The position numbers and the translations under genes were made by a program. The notes beneath the pieces are model-generated. The model searched no databases and had not been told where the DNA came from. It worked only from the letters and a program-made list of their open reading frames with translations. From NCBI GenBank assembly GCA_029880855.1, contig JAOUNS010000003.1, positions 264,835 to 328,834 on the forward strand: 64,000 nt of DNA. Reading direction: 5' to 3'. This DNA is from Gammaproteobacteria bacterium. GTDB lineage: Bacteria > Pseudomonadota > Gammaproteobacteria > UBA6429 > Thiohalophilaceae. Positions 47,509 to 57,667 of the stretch are shown in pieces. How positions within the stretch are numbered: the first letter of the stretch is position 1; each line of letters begins with the position of its first letter.

Positions 47509-48416
47509 TGTTTATCCCCTTCGTGTAATATCTCACCCACGATACAAACCTCGCGTTGTAATTCGATCCGGTGTTGCGCCTTGACCGTCGCCGCCACCTT
47601 GTTGATCAGGTTTTCAATATCTTCCGCCGTTGCTGTACCGGTGTTGACAATGAAGTTGGCATGTTTGTCTGAGACACACGCCCCACCGATACAGGTGCCT
47701 TTTAATCCACTCGCTTCGATCAACCTTGCCGCATAATCACCGGCCGGGTTGCGGAATACCGAACCGGCGTTGGGTTGCTGGGTCGGTTGACTGGCGCCGC
47801 GCTTGGCCAGTAACTGTTTGATCTTTTCCAGCGCACTTTCACTGTCACCCTTGGCCAATTGTAATTGCGCCGAGACAAACCATTCGCCTTGCGGCCCCTT
47901 TACATGGCGATAACCAATTTCATACTCTTGCGGCCGGCGTTCACGCAATACACCCGCATGATCGATGGTTATGACCGATTTCACGATCTCCCAGGTCTCT
48001 CCGCCGAAGGCACCGGCATTCATGGCCAGTGCACCGCCCATGGTACCGGGTATACCCGATAAAAATTCCGCACCAACCAGACCGCGTTTGGCACACTGGC
48101 GCGCCACCTTGGGACAGGCCACACCGGCTTCCACTTCCACGACATCATCCGCCAGATAGGCAAGCCGATTCATCACACCGCTGGTACAGATCAATGAACC
48201 GTTAAAACCGCCATCACGCACCAACAGGTTACTGCCCAGACCAACCCAGTAAACCGCTTCACCTTTGGGCAGTTGACGCATATACATAGCCAGGTCTTCC
48301 ACATCAGCCGGTTGATAAAACCGCGCTGCCGGTCCACCCACGCGCCAGGAGGTATGCCGTGCCATCGGCTCATCCAGTAGCAAGGTGCCGCGTAATGTGG
48401 TTGATGTCGCTGTCAT
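47505..48416 (-). CDS. murB: UDP-N-acetylenolpyruvoylglucosamine reductase MurB
   Basis: FAD enzyme that completes UDP-MurNAc. About 303 residues with the FAD-binding stretches WVGLGSNLLV, GIPGTMGGALAMNAGAFGGE, the catalytic Ser in PNAGSVFRNP and the C-terminal KHANFIVN. It is of the short type (type II-like) rather than the E. coli form. ATG 48416 is preferred. A GTG at 48428 overlaps the stop of the small ORF just upstream and is an alternative start. Confidence 0.94.
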   Translation of the reverse strand: MTATSTTLRGTLLLDEPMARHTSWRVGGPAARFYQPADVEDLAMYMRQLPKGEAVYWVGLGSNLLVRDGGFNGSLICTSGVMNRLAYLADDVVEVEAGVACPKVARQCAKRGLVGAEFLSGIPGTMGGALAMNAGAFGGETWEIVKSVITIDHAGVLRERRPQEYEIGYRHVKGPQGEWFVSAQLQLAKGDSESALEKIKQLLAKRGASQPTQQPNAGSVFRNPAGDYAARLIEASGLKGTCIGGACVSDKHANFIVNTGTATAEDIENLINKVAATVKAQHRIELQREVCIVGEILHEGDKQ

Positions 48417-48424
48417 ATCCACGT

Positions 48425-48589
48425 TCACTTGCGTTGTTTGCCTTGTGTGTTCGTCTGCCCGGTCTTCACTGCCTTCTGTACCGGTTGTCTTACCGGCTTA
48501 CTCACCGGTGCAACTTCATTCAACCAGGTTGAAGAGCGGAGTGATTCACCACAACCCATGTGTAAATGACGTAATTGATTCGACATCAT
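48425..48589 (-). CDS. Unrecognised 54-residue small ORF between murC and murB
   Basis: A short open frame of 54 codons fills the gap between murC and murB. Two ATGs lie at 48589 and 48586. AGGGG, at the end of murC, is four to seven bases upstream. The stop at 48425 overlaps the possible GTG start of murB. The peptide has a Cys/His-containing start (LRHLHMGCGE), a middle STWLNEVAP and a very basic, Gln/Lys-rich tail (KPVRQPVQKAVKTG, then QGKQRK). There is no transmembrane segment. Such a gene is not part of the usual dcw order. Coding is supported by position and ribosome-binding site only. Confidence 0.5.
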   Translation of the reverse strand: MMSNQLRHLHMGCGESLRSSTWLNEVAPVSKPVRQPVQKAVKTGQTNTQGKQRK

Positions 48590-48590
48590 C

Positions 48591-50039
48591 TTACCCCTGT
48601 ACGGTTAACAGTTCTGACAAGCGGTTGGCCATGGCGCCGATATTGCCGGCCCCCAGTGTTAACAACACATCACCGTCCTGTAACACCGCCTGTAACGTCT
48701 CCGGCAATTCATCCACGCTCTCGACGAACACCGGTTCCACATGACCGCGCAAGCGAATGGCCCGCGACAAACTGCGTCCGTCGGCGCCGGCGATGGGTGA
48801 CTCACCGGCCGGATAGACTTCCAGCAAGACGAGCACATCCACCTCTGACAGCACCATGGCGAAATCCTCAAACAGATCCCGCGTCCGCGTATAACGATGC
48901 GGTTGAAACGCCAGCACCAAACGCCGGTTCGGCCAGCCGCCGCGCAAGGCATTCACGGTCGCCGCCACTTCACGGGGATGGTGTCCGTAATCATCAATAT
49001 GCAAAACCTTGCCGTGTGCCGTCTGTATATCACCGTGAGATTGAAAACGGCGACCCACCCCCTGAAAATGTTGTAATGCGCTGACAATGGCCTCATCCGA
49101 TACACCCACTTCGCGTGCCACCGCAATCCCGGCCAGGGCATTCAGCACATTATGCTGTCCCGGCATATTCAGGGTAATCTCCAGTGGTTCCGCCCGATCA
49201 CGCCGATGCACTTTGAAGCGCGTACTGAATTCACTTTGTTGTATGTCCGTTGCACGGATATCCGCCTCTTCGGTCAAGCCATAGGTGATCACCGGTCGTG
49301 TCACCTTGTCGAGGATATTGCGCACCTCTGGGTCATCGATACACAACACCGCCAAACCATAAAATGGCAGGTGATGCAAAAATTCGATAAAGGTCTGGCG
49401 TAACTGTTCAAAGTCACCACCATAGGTTTCCATGTGGTCCGCATCAATATTGGTGACGATGGCCATCATCGGTTGCAGGTGCATAAACGATGCATCGCTT
49501 TCATCCGCTTCCGCCACCAGATAACTGCCTTCACCCAACCGTGCATTGGAACCGGCACTGTTCAAACGACCGCCGATCACAAAGGTCGGATCCAGTCCGC
49601 CTTCCGCCAACAGACTGGCTGTCAAACTGGTGGTGGTGGTTTTGCCATGTGTACCCGCCACGGCGATGCCAAACCGAAAACGCATCAACTCTGCCAACAT
49701 CTCGGCGCGCGGCACCACCGGTATACGTTGTTCACGTGCCTGCACCACTTCCGGGTTATCCTTGCGTACCGCGCTGGATACCACCACCACATCGCTGTTG
49801 CGCACATTTTCCGCTGCATGACCGATAAATATGTGCGCCCCATTTTCCGTCAGCCGTTGTGTCACCGGGTTTTGCGCCAAATCGGAACCGCTCACCTCAT
49901 AACCCAGATTCAATAACACCTCGGCAATACCGCTCATACCGACACCGCCGATACCAACAAAATGAATACGCTGGATACGTCCCATGCCCAGGGCACCACG
50001 CGCAATCTTCATGGGTTGTGACGTTTTCATATCAGCCAT
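48591..50039 (-). CDS. murC: UDP-N-acetylmuramate--L-alanine ligase MurC
   Basis: Adds L-Ala to UDP-MurNAc. The 482-residue Mur ligase has the N-terminal [15 protein letters not shown] loop GTHGKTTTT, central EADESDASF and the C-terminal domain with [13 protein letters not shown] 50039 (MADMKTSQ) is chosen. The frame is open 46 codons farther, but that lies inside murG. Start and murG stop overlap by 8 bp. Confidence 0.96.
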   Translation of the reverse strand: MADMKTSQPMKIARGALGMGRIQRIHFVGIGGVGMSGIAEVLLNLGYEVSGSDLAQNPVTQRLTENGAHIFIGHAAENVRNSDVVVVSSAVRKDNPEVVQAREQRIPVVPRAEMLAELMRFRFGIAVAGTHGKTTTTSLTASLLAEGGLDPTFVIGGRLNSAGSNARLGEGSYLVAEADESDASFMHLQPMMAIVTNIDADHMETYGGDFEQLRQTFIEFLHHLPFYGLAVLCIDDPEVRNILDKVTRPVITYGLTEEADIRATDIQQSEFSTRFKVHRRDRAEPLEITLNMPGQHNVLNALAGIAVAREVGVSDEAIVSALQHFQGVGRRFQSHGDIQTAHGKVLHIDDYGHHPREVAATVNALRGGWPNRRLVLAFQPHRYTRTRDLFEDFAMVLSEVDVLVLLEVYPAGESPIAGADGRSLSRAIRLRGHVEPVFVESVDELPETLQAVLQDGDVLLTLGAGNIGAMANRLSELLTVQG

Positions 50040-51114
50040 TTGCTGCCTCCAGGCATATTGCGGCAACCTGCTCGGTCGCCTGTGGTCTGGCCAGTCTGCG
50101 GGCGGCTTGCGCCATCTGCAGCAGTTGTTGCCGATCTTTTTGCAACAGGCTTTGTAACAAGCCGGCCAGTTTTTCAATAGTCAATTCATGTTGCGGCAAC
50201 AGGATCGCCGCAGCCTCATTCACCAGTGACCGGGCATTCCAGGTCTGATGATCATCAACCGCATGCGGATAAGGCACGAGTATCGATCCCACACCGGCGG
50301 CACACAGCTCCGACAAGGTCAGTGCACCGGCGCGACAGATCACCAAATCGGCCCAGCCGTAGGCTTCAGCCATATCATTGATAAATGGTGCAACCCTGGC
50401 CGCGATCTTCAGTTCATCATACATGGCCTGGGTTGCTTCACTTTTATTGGCGCCGGTCTGGTGCCACACTTCCGGGCGCTGTGCTTCATCCAGCATGGCC
50501 AGCGCACCGGGCAAGGTTTCATTCAAGGCCTGTGCACCGAGACTGCCACCGATTACCAACAGGCGCAGCCGATCCTGATGTTGAGCCATACGCGCAACCG
50601 GTTCAGACAAGGCACTGATCTCCTTGCGTACCGGATTGCCGGTATGCAGCAATTTCGCACTTGCCGGGAAACTGCCCGGAAACGCTTCCAGTACCCGTTT
50701 GGCAAATCGCGACAACAATCGATTGGTCATACCCGGAATCGCATTCTGTTCATGTATCACCAGCGGTTTGCGCATCAGCCATGCGGCCATACCACCCGGC
50801 CCGGTTACAAAACCACCCAGCCCCAACACCACATTCGGTTTTACTTTGCGTACCACACCCACTGCCTGTGTCAGTGCATAAACCAGCTTAAACGGCGCCA
50901 GCAACCAACCCGCCAGACCTTTGCCGCGCAAACCTTTTACACTGATATAACAGATCGGTATTCCCGCTTCCGGTACAACCCGCGCTTCCAGTCCGGCCTG
51001 TGTTCCCAACCAGGTGACGGCCACACCTTTTTCCAACATATAACGGGCGATGGCCAGCGCCGGGAAAACATGTCCGCCGGTTCCACCTGCCATGATCAGT
51101 ATGTGTTGACTCAT
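50032..51114 (-). CDS. murG: UDP-GlcNAc:lipid I transferase MurG
   Basis: Membrane-associated GT-B glycosyltransferase making lipid II, 360 residues. The N-terminal [14 protein letters not shown] and the C-terminal UDP-GlcNAc site [15 protein letters not shown]...[11 protein letters not shown] are intact. It overlaps ftsW by 4 bp and murC by 8 bp. Confidence 0.97.
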   Translation of the reverse strand: MSQHILIMAGGTGGHVFPALAIARYMLEKGVAVTWLGTQAGLEARVVPEAGIPICYISVKGLRGKGLAGWLLAPFKLVYALTQAVGVVRKVKPNVVLGLGGFVTGPGGMAAWLMRKPLVIHEQNAIPGMTNRLLSRFAKRVLEAFPGSFPASAKLLHTGNPVRKEISALSEPVARMAQHQDRLRLLVIGGSLGAQALNETLPGALAMLDEAQRPEVWHQTGANKSEATQAMYDELKIAARVAPFINDMAEAYGWADLVICRAGALTLSELCAAGVGSILVPYPHAVDDHQTWNARSLVNEAAAILLPQHELTIEKLAGLLQSLLQKDRQQLLQMAQAARRLARPQATEQVAAICLEAANG

Positions 51115-52304
51115 GCGCCTGATCTCCGCCCTTTTTGCACCACGCGGTCATCCTTGCGTGTCTCATAATCCACCCGCAACAGGATCGCCACCGCCATCAT
51201 CATCACCAACAAACTGCTGCCACCGTAACTCATGAACGGCAAGGTCAAGCCCTTGGTCGGCAGGATGCCCATGTTGACACCCAGATTCACCACCACTTGC
51301 AAACCGATCCACAAACCAATGCCATAGCTGAGATAGGCGGCATAGGGTCGCTCACGCAATTCAGCGCGTCGTGCGATTACCAGCGAACGCACCACAAACA
51401 GGGTAAACAGCCCGATTACCACCAGCACACCAAACAGGCCCAGCTCTTCCGCCAGTACAGCAAACAAAAAGTCGGTATGTGCCTCCGGCAAATAAAACAG
51501 TTTCTGTACACTGCCGCCCAGCCCCACACCAAACCATTCACCGCGACCAAAGGCGATCAATGCCTGGGTCAGCTGAAAGCCGCCGGCAAACTGTTCAGCC
51601 CACGGATCACGGAAGGAGGTTAAGCGTTCCATCCGTTCCGGTGAGACATAGGCCAGCAAGGCCAATACCGATGCGGCGCTGATGATTAATAAAATAAACT
51701 GCGGAATACGTACCCCCGCCAGCCACATCATGCCCATGGCCGTGGCCAGTAATACAGCAGCGGCACCGTAATCCGGTTCCAGTAACAACAGGGTCACCAG
51801 CAACATCATCAATATCAATGGCCGAATAAATCCACCTGTCGAGGTCTGCACCGCCACATGGTGGCGCACCAGATAACCGGCCAGATAAACCAGCGTAAAC
51901 AGTTTGACGAATTCCGACGGTTGTAAACTGAAGCTGCCCATGGCCAGCCACCGCGTACTGCCGTTGACGGTCCGGCCGATGCCCGGAATAAACACGATCA
52001 TCAGGAACAGCAAACTCAGAATAATCAAAAACGGTCCGGCCTGTTTCCAAACAGCCAGCGGGATTCGCACAATAACCAGCATTGCGACAACACCCACCGC
52101 GATATACATGGCCTGCCGCCACATATAAAAGAAAGGCGAACCATATTGCTGCTCGGCAATGGAAACAGAGGACGACCCCACCATCACCAACCCAATGCAC
52201 AGCAACAGCACAACCGTACCCAGCAAGGTATAGTCAACAGGCCAACTGCGTGTCTCTTCACGCGGCTGATGCATTACACCCAGTGCATAGGCCGATATAT
52301 TCAT
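51111..52304 (-). CDS. ftsW: Septal peptidoglycan polymerase FtsW
   Basis: SEDS-family glycosyltransferase of 397 residues with about ten transmembrane helices. Conserved features are GSTRWLAMGSFSLQPSEF, LLLEPDYGAAAVL and the C-terminal PTKGLTLPFMSYGGSS. It polymerises lipid II at the septum with FtsI, encoded in the same cluster. The ATG overlaps the murD stop (ATGA). Confidence 0.97.
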   Translation of the reverse strand: MNISAYALGVMHQPREETRSWPVDYTLLGTVVLLLCIGLVMVGSSSVSIAEQQYGSPFFYMWRQAMYIAVGVVAMLVIVRIPLAVWKQAGPFLIILSLLFLMIVFIPGIGRTVNGSTRWLAMGSFSLQPSEFVKLFTLVYLAGYLVRHHVAVQTSTGGFIRPLILMMLLVTLLLLEPDYGAAAVLLATAMGMMWLAGVRIPQFILLIISAASVLALLAYVSPERMERLTSFRDPWAEQFAGGFQLTQALIAFGRGEWFGVGLGGSVQKLFYLPEAHTDFLFAVLAEELGLFGVLVVIGLFTLFVVRSLVIARRAELRERPYAAYLSYGIGLWIGLQVVVNLGVNMGILPTKGLTLPFMSYGGSSLLVMMMAVAILLRVDYETRKDDRVVQKGRRSGA

Positions 52305-53692
52305 GCCAATTGCTCCCTGACCAGTTGCATAAACACCTCACCACGGTGTTCATAACCACGAAACATATCAAAGCTGGCGCAGGCCGGTGACAACAACACG
52401 GCATCGCCGCTCTCGGCAACGCGTGCCGCTGTGCTCACTGCTGCCTGCATATCCTTGACGAATAATGTGTTCACCGAGGCAGGAGCGTATTGGGCAATGA
52501 GTTTCGCATCTTCACCCAACAGGATCAGATGACTGACACGTGCCGCAATCACCGCTTGCAAGGGTGAAAAGTCCTGTCCCTTGCCCTGTCCACCGGCAAT
52601 CAACACAAGTTTTTGCGCCGGTGCGCCGGCAATCGCCGCCAGTGTGGCGCCCACATTGGTTGCCTTGGAATCATTAAACCAGTTCACACCGTCTTTCTCC
52701 GCCACCCATTGCATACGGTGCGGCAGGCCGGTATAGCTGCGTAATGTGTCGAGCATGGACGACATGGATAACCCGGCGGTTTCGCCCATGGCCAGTGCCG
52801 CCAGGGCGTTGGCCATGTTGTGGGTACCCTTGATTTTCAATTCACTGGTATCGAGCAGGCATTGTTCGCCTTTACACAACCAGGTGACCTGATCTTTTAC
52901 ACATATCCCGTATTGATCAGCCGCCGGCTGTTGCAGGGTAAAGGTAATACATTGACGTTGCGGCAAGGCCTCGGCGAACGCCATCACCCGTGCATCATCC
53001 CGATTGGCAATCAATACACCATCCCCCTGAAAGATCCGCGCCTTGGCCGCAGCATAATCATCCATGCCACGGTAACGATCCATGTGATCTTCAGTAATAT
53101 TCAAAATAACAGCGGCCCGTGCATTCAGGCTGTCGGTTGTCTCCAGTTGAAAGCTGGAGAGCTCCAGTACAAACAATTCAATACTCTTGTCATCCACCAC
53201 ATCCAGCACCGGCGTGCCGATATTCCCGCCCACCTGCACTTTCACACCGGCCTGCTGCGCCATCTTGCCCAACAGATCGGTTACTGTGGTTTTGCCGTTA
53301 CTGCCGGTCACAGCAATCACCGGCACCTGCACCTCACGGGCAAACAATTCGATATCACCAATAATGCTTGCACCATTGGCCCGCGCCTGATCAAACATCG
53401 GTTGCTGTATGCCGATACCGGGACTGACGATCAGGGTACGCGCCGCATCCAGTAATGATGGCTTGATCTCTCCGGTATAAATATTTTCCGCCGGCAACAA
53501 GCCGTGCAGTGCATCGACACCCGGCGGTTGTTGCCGGCTGTCCACAATGCTGAACGGTACACCGCGTCGCGCCAGATAACGCGCCACACTCAAACCGGTC
53601 ACGCCCATACCCACCACCAGCACCGGCTCCGCCGGCCCCAGGGGGTTCAGATGTGTATCAGTCTGTGTCATGAGTGCACCTGTCGCTTGCAT
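52301..53692 (-). CDS. murD: UDP-N-acetylmuramoylalanine--D-glutamate ligase MurD
   Basis: Adds D-Glu to the wall precursor. About 463 residues with VLVVGMGVTGLSVARYL, ATP loop [25 protein letters not shown] and FNDSKATNVGAT. ATG 53692 is the first start. An ATG at 53671 (MTQTDTHL) has a better-spaced AGG and may be the real one. Confidence 0.95.
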   Translation of the reverse strand: MQATGALMTQTDTHLNPLGPAEPVLVVGMGVTGLSVARYLARRGVPFSIVDSRQQPPGVDALHGLLPAENIYTGEIKPSLLDAARTLIVSPGIGIQQPMFDQARANGASIIGDIELFAREVQVPVIAVTGSNGKTTVTDLLGKMAQQAGVKVQVGGNIGTPVLDVVDDKSIELFVLELSSFQLETTDSLNARAAVILNITEDHMDRYRGMDDYAAAKARIFQGDGVLIANRDDARVMAFAEALPQRQCITFTLQQPAADQYGICVKDQVTWLCKGEQCLLDTSELKIKGTHNMANALAALAMGETAGLSMSSMLDTLRSYTGLPHRMQWVAEKDGVNWFNDSKATNVGATLAAIAGAPAQKLVLIAGGQGKGQDFSPLQAVIAARVSHLILLGEDAKLIAQYAPASVNTLFVKDMQAAVSTAARVAESGDAVLLSPACASFDMFRGYEHRGEVFMQLVREQLA

Positions 53693-53695
53693 CGT

Positions 53696-54778
53696 TTACC
53701 GCAACTTGAGTGAAGACAAACCAATCAGGACCAGAATAACCGTGATGATCCAGAAGCGGACAATCACGCGTGGTTCCGGCCAACCCTTTAATTCAAAATG
53801 GTGATGTAACGGCGCCATACGAAAGATGCGCTTGCCGGTCAGTTTGTAGGACCCCACTTGCAGGATTACTGACACGGTTTCAATCACAAACACACCACCC
53901 ATAATAAATAGAATCAACTCTTGTCTGACCAACACGGCGATCACACCCAGCGCCGCTCCCAGGGCCAGTGCCCCCACATCGCCCATGAAAACCTGGGCGG
54001 GATAGGTGTTGTACCAGAGAAAACCCAGACCGGCGCCGGCCAGTGCCGCACAGTACACAATCACTTCACCGACACCGGGGACATAGGGAATCCCCAGGTA
54101 TTTGGCAAAGTACTGGTGACCGCTGGCATAGGCAAAGATACCCAGCGCACTGCCCACCATCACCGTCGGCAGGATCGCCAAACCATCCAGACCATCGGTC
54201 AGGTTCACGGCATTACTCGAGCCGACAATCACGAAGTAGGTCAACAGGATGAATGTCACCATCCCCAGTTGAAATCCCACGTCTTTAAAAAACGGCACAA
54301 TCAAATGTGTTTCCACCGGCGTTGCGTGCTGCCACAAGTAGATCGCGATGGCCAGACCGAATACGGACTGCCAGAAATACTTGTAACGAGACTTGAGTCC
54401 TTCCGGATTTTTCTTCACCAGCTTCTTGTAATCATCCACCCAGCCGATAATGCCGAATAACACCGTCACAGCCAGTACCACCCAGACATAGCGGTTGCTC
54501 AGGTCCGCCCACAACAGGGTACTGACAGCGATGGCGACGATGATCAATGCACCACCCATGGTCGGTGTCCCTGATTTGGTAAGATGACTGATAGGACCGT
54601 CATCGCGTACCGTCTGCCCGATTTTATAGGCACTCAACTTGGCGATCATCTTTGGTCCAATCATGAACGAGATGGTCAATGCCGTCAGCACACCGAGAAT
54701 GGCGCGCATGGTCAGATAATTGAACACATTAAAACCGCCATAGTAGTGCTGCAAGTGCTGGGCAAGGTAATACAACAT
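53696..54778 (-). CDS. mraY: Phospho-MurNAc-pentapeptide transferase MraY
   Basis: Polytopic enzyme that makes lipid I from UDP-MurNAc-pentapeptide and undecaprenyl phosphate. The 360-residue protein has about ten helices and the catalytic loops [14 protein letters not shown] and [13 protein letters not shown], with [15 protein letters not shown] near the C-terminus. It starts 4 bp after murF. Confidence 0.97.
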   Translation of the reverse strand: MLYYLAQHLQHYYGGFNVFNYLTMRAILGVLTALTISFMIGPKMIAKLSAYKIGQTVRDDGPISHLTKSGTPTMGGALIIVAIAVSTLLWADLSNRYVWVVLAVTVLFGIIGWVDDYKKLVKKNPEGLKSRYKYFWQSVFGLAIAIYLWQHATPVETHLIVPFFKDVGFQLGMVTFILLTYFVIVGSSNAVNLTDGLDGLAILPTVMVGSALGIFAYASGHQYFAKYLGIPYVPGVGEVIVYCAALAGAGLGFLWYNTYPAQVFMGDVGALALGAALGVIAVLVRQELILFIMGGVFVIETVSVILQVGSYKLTGKRIFRMAPLHHHFELKGWPEPRVIVRFWIITVILVLIGLSSLKLR

Positions 54779-54782
54779 ATCG

Positions 54783-56147
54783 TCAGGACCTCTCTGTAAT
54801 AATCAATGCGTCGACCACCTTTTCCATGCGTGCCCGGCGTGAACCCTTGACCAATAAGGTCGTATCAGCCTGCAAATCGTTTTGCAGCGCGGCTATCATC
54901 TCTGACTGTGTGGCGAAGCGAAACGCCGCAGCACCGAATGCATCAGCGGCATTGGCCGCCAGTTCACCGGTGGTATATAAACCATGCAGGCCTTTTTCGC
55001 GGGCCTGTTCGCCCACCCGACGATGCATGGCGGCGGCATCACCGCCCAACTCACCCATATCACCCAGTGCCAGAAAATGACGACCGGGGAAACTGCAGAC
55101 CACATCCAGCGCAGCCTGCACCGATGACGGGTTGGCATTATAGGTATCATCAATCACCCGGCTTTGGTTGATGCCCGGTTTGATCTGTAATCGACCCGGC
55201 ACCGGACGCATCTTCTCCAGTCCGGCCTTGATGTCATCCAGCGCGACATCCATCACGATGGCCGCAGAAATCGCCGCCAGCGCATTCATCACATTATGCC
55301 GCCCCAACAGGGTCAGCTTGATCTGTACCTCGCCATGCGGCGTGGTCACAGTGATCGCATTCCCATCCATCGCCGGTGTATAGACTGCAGTCACATCATG
55401 ATGATCATTTAAACCAAATTCGATCCGCTGCCGTGGTGCGGCAAACTCACGCCATAATGGCGCAAACCGATCATCGGCATTAATCACGGCATAACCTTTC
55501 TCGGACAAACCCTGATAGATCTCACCCTTGGCACGCGCCACACCTTCCAGTGAACCGAAACCTTCCAGATGGGCGGCACCGGCATTGGTGATAACCGCCA
55601 CATCCGGATCGGCCAGCCCGACCAGCCAGGCGATCTCACCGGCATGGTTGGCACCCATTTCAATAATCGCACTGCCGTGTTGCTCCCCCAGTTCAAACAG
55701 GGTTAACGGCACACCGATGTCATTGTTCAGGTTGCCTTTGGTGGCGTGTACCTGTCCGGTTTCGGAAAAGATACTCGCCAGCATCTCTTTCACGGTGGTC
55801 TTGCCGTTGCTGCCGGTCACCGCAATCACCGGGATATTGAATCGCTTGCGCCAGGCATGAGCCAGTTTACCCATGGCGATGCGCGTATCCTTCACCACCA
55901 GCATCGGAATATCGATATCCATGGCATGATCCACCAATACAGCTGTCGCGCCTTTTTCCTGTGCCTGTTGCACAAAGTCATGACCATCAAAGTTGGGACC
56001 GCGCAAGGCGATAAACAATTCGCCCGACTTGATGGTGCGGGTGTCGGTGCCGGCGCCGGTAAACAGCACATCCGCGCCCATCACTTCGCCGCCGGTGGCA
56101 ACCGCCGCCTCAGACAAATGCAGGGTGATACGTTGAACGCCGCTCAT
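54783..56147 (-). CDS. murF: UDP-MurNAc-tripeptide--D-Ala-D-Ala ligase MurF
   Basis: Attaches the dipeptide made by Ddl. The 454-residue Mur ligase has ATP loop [27 protein letters not shown] and [15 protein letters not shown]. Its ATG overlaps the murE stop by 4 bp, so translation is coupled. Confidence 0.97.
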   Translation of the reverse strand: MSGVQRITLHLSEAAVATGGEVMGADVLFTGAGTDTRTIKSGELFIALRGPNFDGHDFVQQAQEKGATAVLVDHAMDIDIPMLVVKDTRIAMGKLAHAWRKRFNIPVIAVTGSNGKTTVKEMLASIFSETGQVHATKGNLNNDIGVPLTLFELGEQHGSAIIEMGANHAGEIAWLVGLADPDVAVITNAGAAHLEGFGSLEGVARAKGEIYQGLSEKGYAVINADDRFAPLWREFAAPRQRIEFGLNDHHDVTAVYTPAMDGNAITVTTPHGEVQIKLTLLGRHNVMNALAAISAAIVMDVALDDIKAGLEKMRPVPGRLQIKPGINQSRVIDDTYNANPSSVQAALDVVCSFPGRHFLALGDMGELGGDAAAMHRRVGEQAREKGLHGLYTTGELAANAADAFGAAAFRFATQSEMIAALQNDLQADTTLLVKGSRRARMEKVVDALIITERS

Positions 56148-57667
56148 TGCCCACCTGCCAGATATTTACCGGCTTCCGCCAGATCACTGAACGGACTGCG
56201 TACCCCGTTCACTTCCTGATAATCCTCATGTCCCTTGCCTGCGATCAACACGATATCGTCCGCCTTCGCCTGTTGCAGGGCGAGAGCGATAGCCCTGGCG
56301 CGATCCATTTCTACTTCAACACAGCTTTGATCTTCTATCCCCGCCCTGATCTGGTTGATGATCGTTGCAGGATCTTCGGTGCGCGGATTGTCATTGGTGA
56401 TGATCACTCTGTCGGCCAACCGCGCCGCGATCTCTCCCATCAAGGGTCGTTTGCCCTGATCCCGATCACCGCCGCAACCAAACACACAAAACAGTTTGCC
56501 CTTGCAGTGTTCGCGCAAGGCATTTAATACCTGTTCCAGTGCATCGGGTGTATGGGCATAATCGATCACCGCCAATGGGCGACCCGCTGTATGCAAACAT
56601 TCCATCCGGCCCGGCACAGTGGCAACACGGGACAATCTTTGTAACGCTACATTCAAGGCCATGCCTTTCAATAACAAAACGGATAACACCGCCAACAGAT
56701 TACTGACATTAAACCGGCCAAGGACAGGCGCAGACAACACACCTTCACCCCAGGGCGTCACCACCCGGCAATGAATTCCGTCACTGTCCAGTTTGATATC
56801 GGTTGCCGTCACATCCGGCTTGCCATCCTGCCGTGCATAGCCGTAACCAAGAGTGCGCACCGTTGTGCTGATTGTCGGTAACAACTGCCGGCCATACTCA
56901 TCATCTACATTGATCACGGCATACCGCAGTTCGGGAAAATGAAACAGGCGCTGCTTGGCCTCGGCATAACTGTCCATATCACCGTGATAATCGAGATGAT
57001 CACGACTTAAATTGGTAAAGACAGCACAATCAAACTGCACACCATTGACCCGTCCCTGATGCAGGGCATGGGATGAAACCTCCATCACCATGTTATCCGC
57101 ACCCTGTTCCAGCATCTCGGCCAGCACCGCATGGCAGCGTACCGCATCGGGTGTGGTATGCGTCGGTTTTTCCAGCGCGCCGTATAATCCGGTACCCAAT
57201 GTGCCGATTACCGCGCAGGGATTGTCCTCTGACAACACCTCCGCCAGGAACTGACTGCACGAGGTTTTGCCGTTGGTGCCGGTAATTCCGGTGACAAACA
57301 TCTGTTTTGATGGTTGCCCATAGTAACGGTCGGCGATGACGCCGACCTGTAAAGATAATTCGGGGATGGCCAACAGGGGCGATTGTCCGCCATCCGGCGC
57401 CTCGTGCCTGCTTAACGGTATCGGCGCTGCATCATCGACCGGTTCCCACACCACCGCCGCCGCACCGGCAGCAATCGCCTTATCCACAAAGTTCAAACCG
57501 TGTACGGTTTGTCCCGCTACAGCCAGGAACAAATCACCCGGTTGTAACTTGCGACTGTCCAGACACAAACCGTGCACGGCGCGATCCGCTTCGGCCGGGA
57601 CATGACATATGCCTTGCAGTAACTCACTGAGCATCATTGTGTGTTGGTATTGCAGGGCCGCCATCAT
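56144..57667 (-). CDS. murE: UDP-MurNAc-L-Ala-D-Glu--meso-diaminopimelate ligase MurE
   Basis: Adds the third residue of the stem peptide, 507 residues. It has the ATP loop GITGTNGKTSCSQFL, TTPDAV and the motif DNPRTEDP. The DNPR form is specific for meso-diaminopimelate, so the organism has Gram-negative-type peptidoglycan. ATG 57667 overlaps the ftsI stop (ATGA). A later MMLSELL start lacks a ribosome-binding site. Confidence 0.96.
   Translation of the reverse strand: MMAALQYQHTMMLSELLQGICHVPAEADRAVHGLCLDSRKLQPGDLFLAVAGQTVHGLNFVDKAIAAGAAAVVWEPVDDAAPIPLSRHEAPDGGQSPLLAIPELSLQVGVIADRYYGQPSKQMFVTGITGTNGKTSCSQFLAEVLSEDNPCAVIGTLGTGLYGALEKPTHTTPDAVRCHAVLAEMLEQGADNMVMEVSSHALHQGRVNGVQFDCAVFTNLSRDHLDYHGDMDSYAEAKQRLFHFPELRYAVINVDDEYGRQLLPTISTTVRTLGYGYARQDGKPDVTATDIKLDSDGIHCRVVTPWGEGVLSAPVLGRFNVSNLLAVLSVLLLKGMALNVALQRLSRVATVPGRMECLHTAGRPLAVIDYAHTPDALEQVLNALREHCKGKLFCVFGCGGDRDQGKRPLMGEIAARLADRVIITNDNPRTEDPATIINQIRAGIEDQSCVEVEMDRARAIALALQQAKADDIVLIAGKGHEDYQEVNGVRSPFSDLAEAGKYLAGGQ

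Noticed and set aside
50040..50177. N-terminal extension of murC by 46 codons
   Set aside because: The extra residues are encoded inside murG and resemble no MurC; ATG 50039 fits the family.
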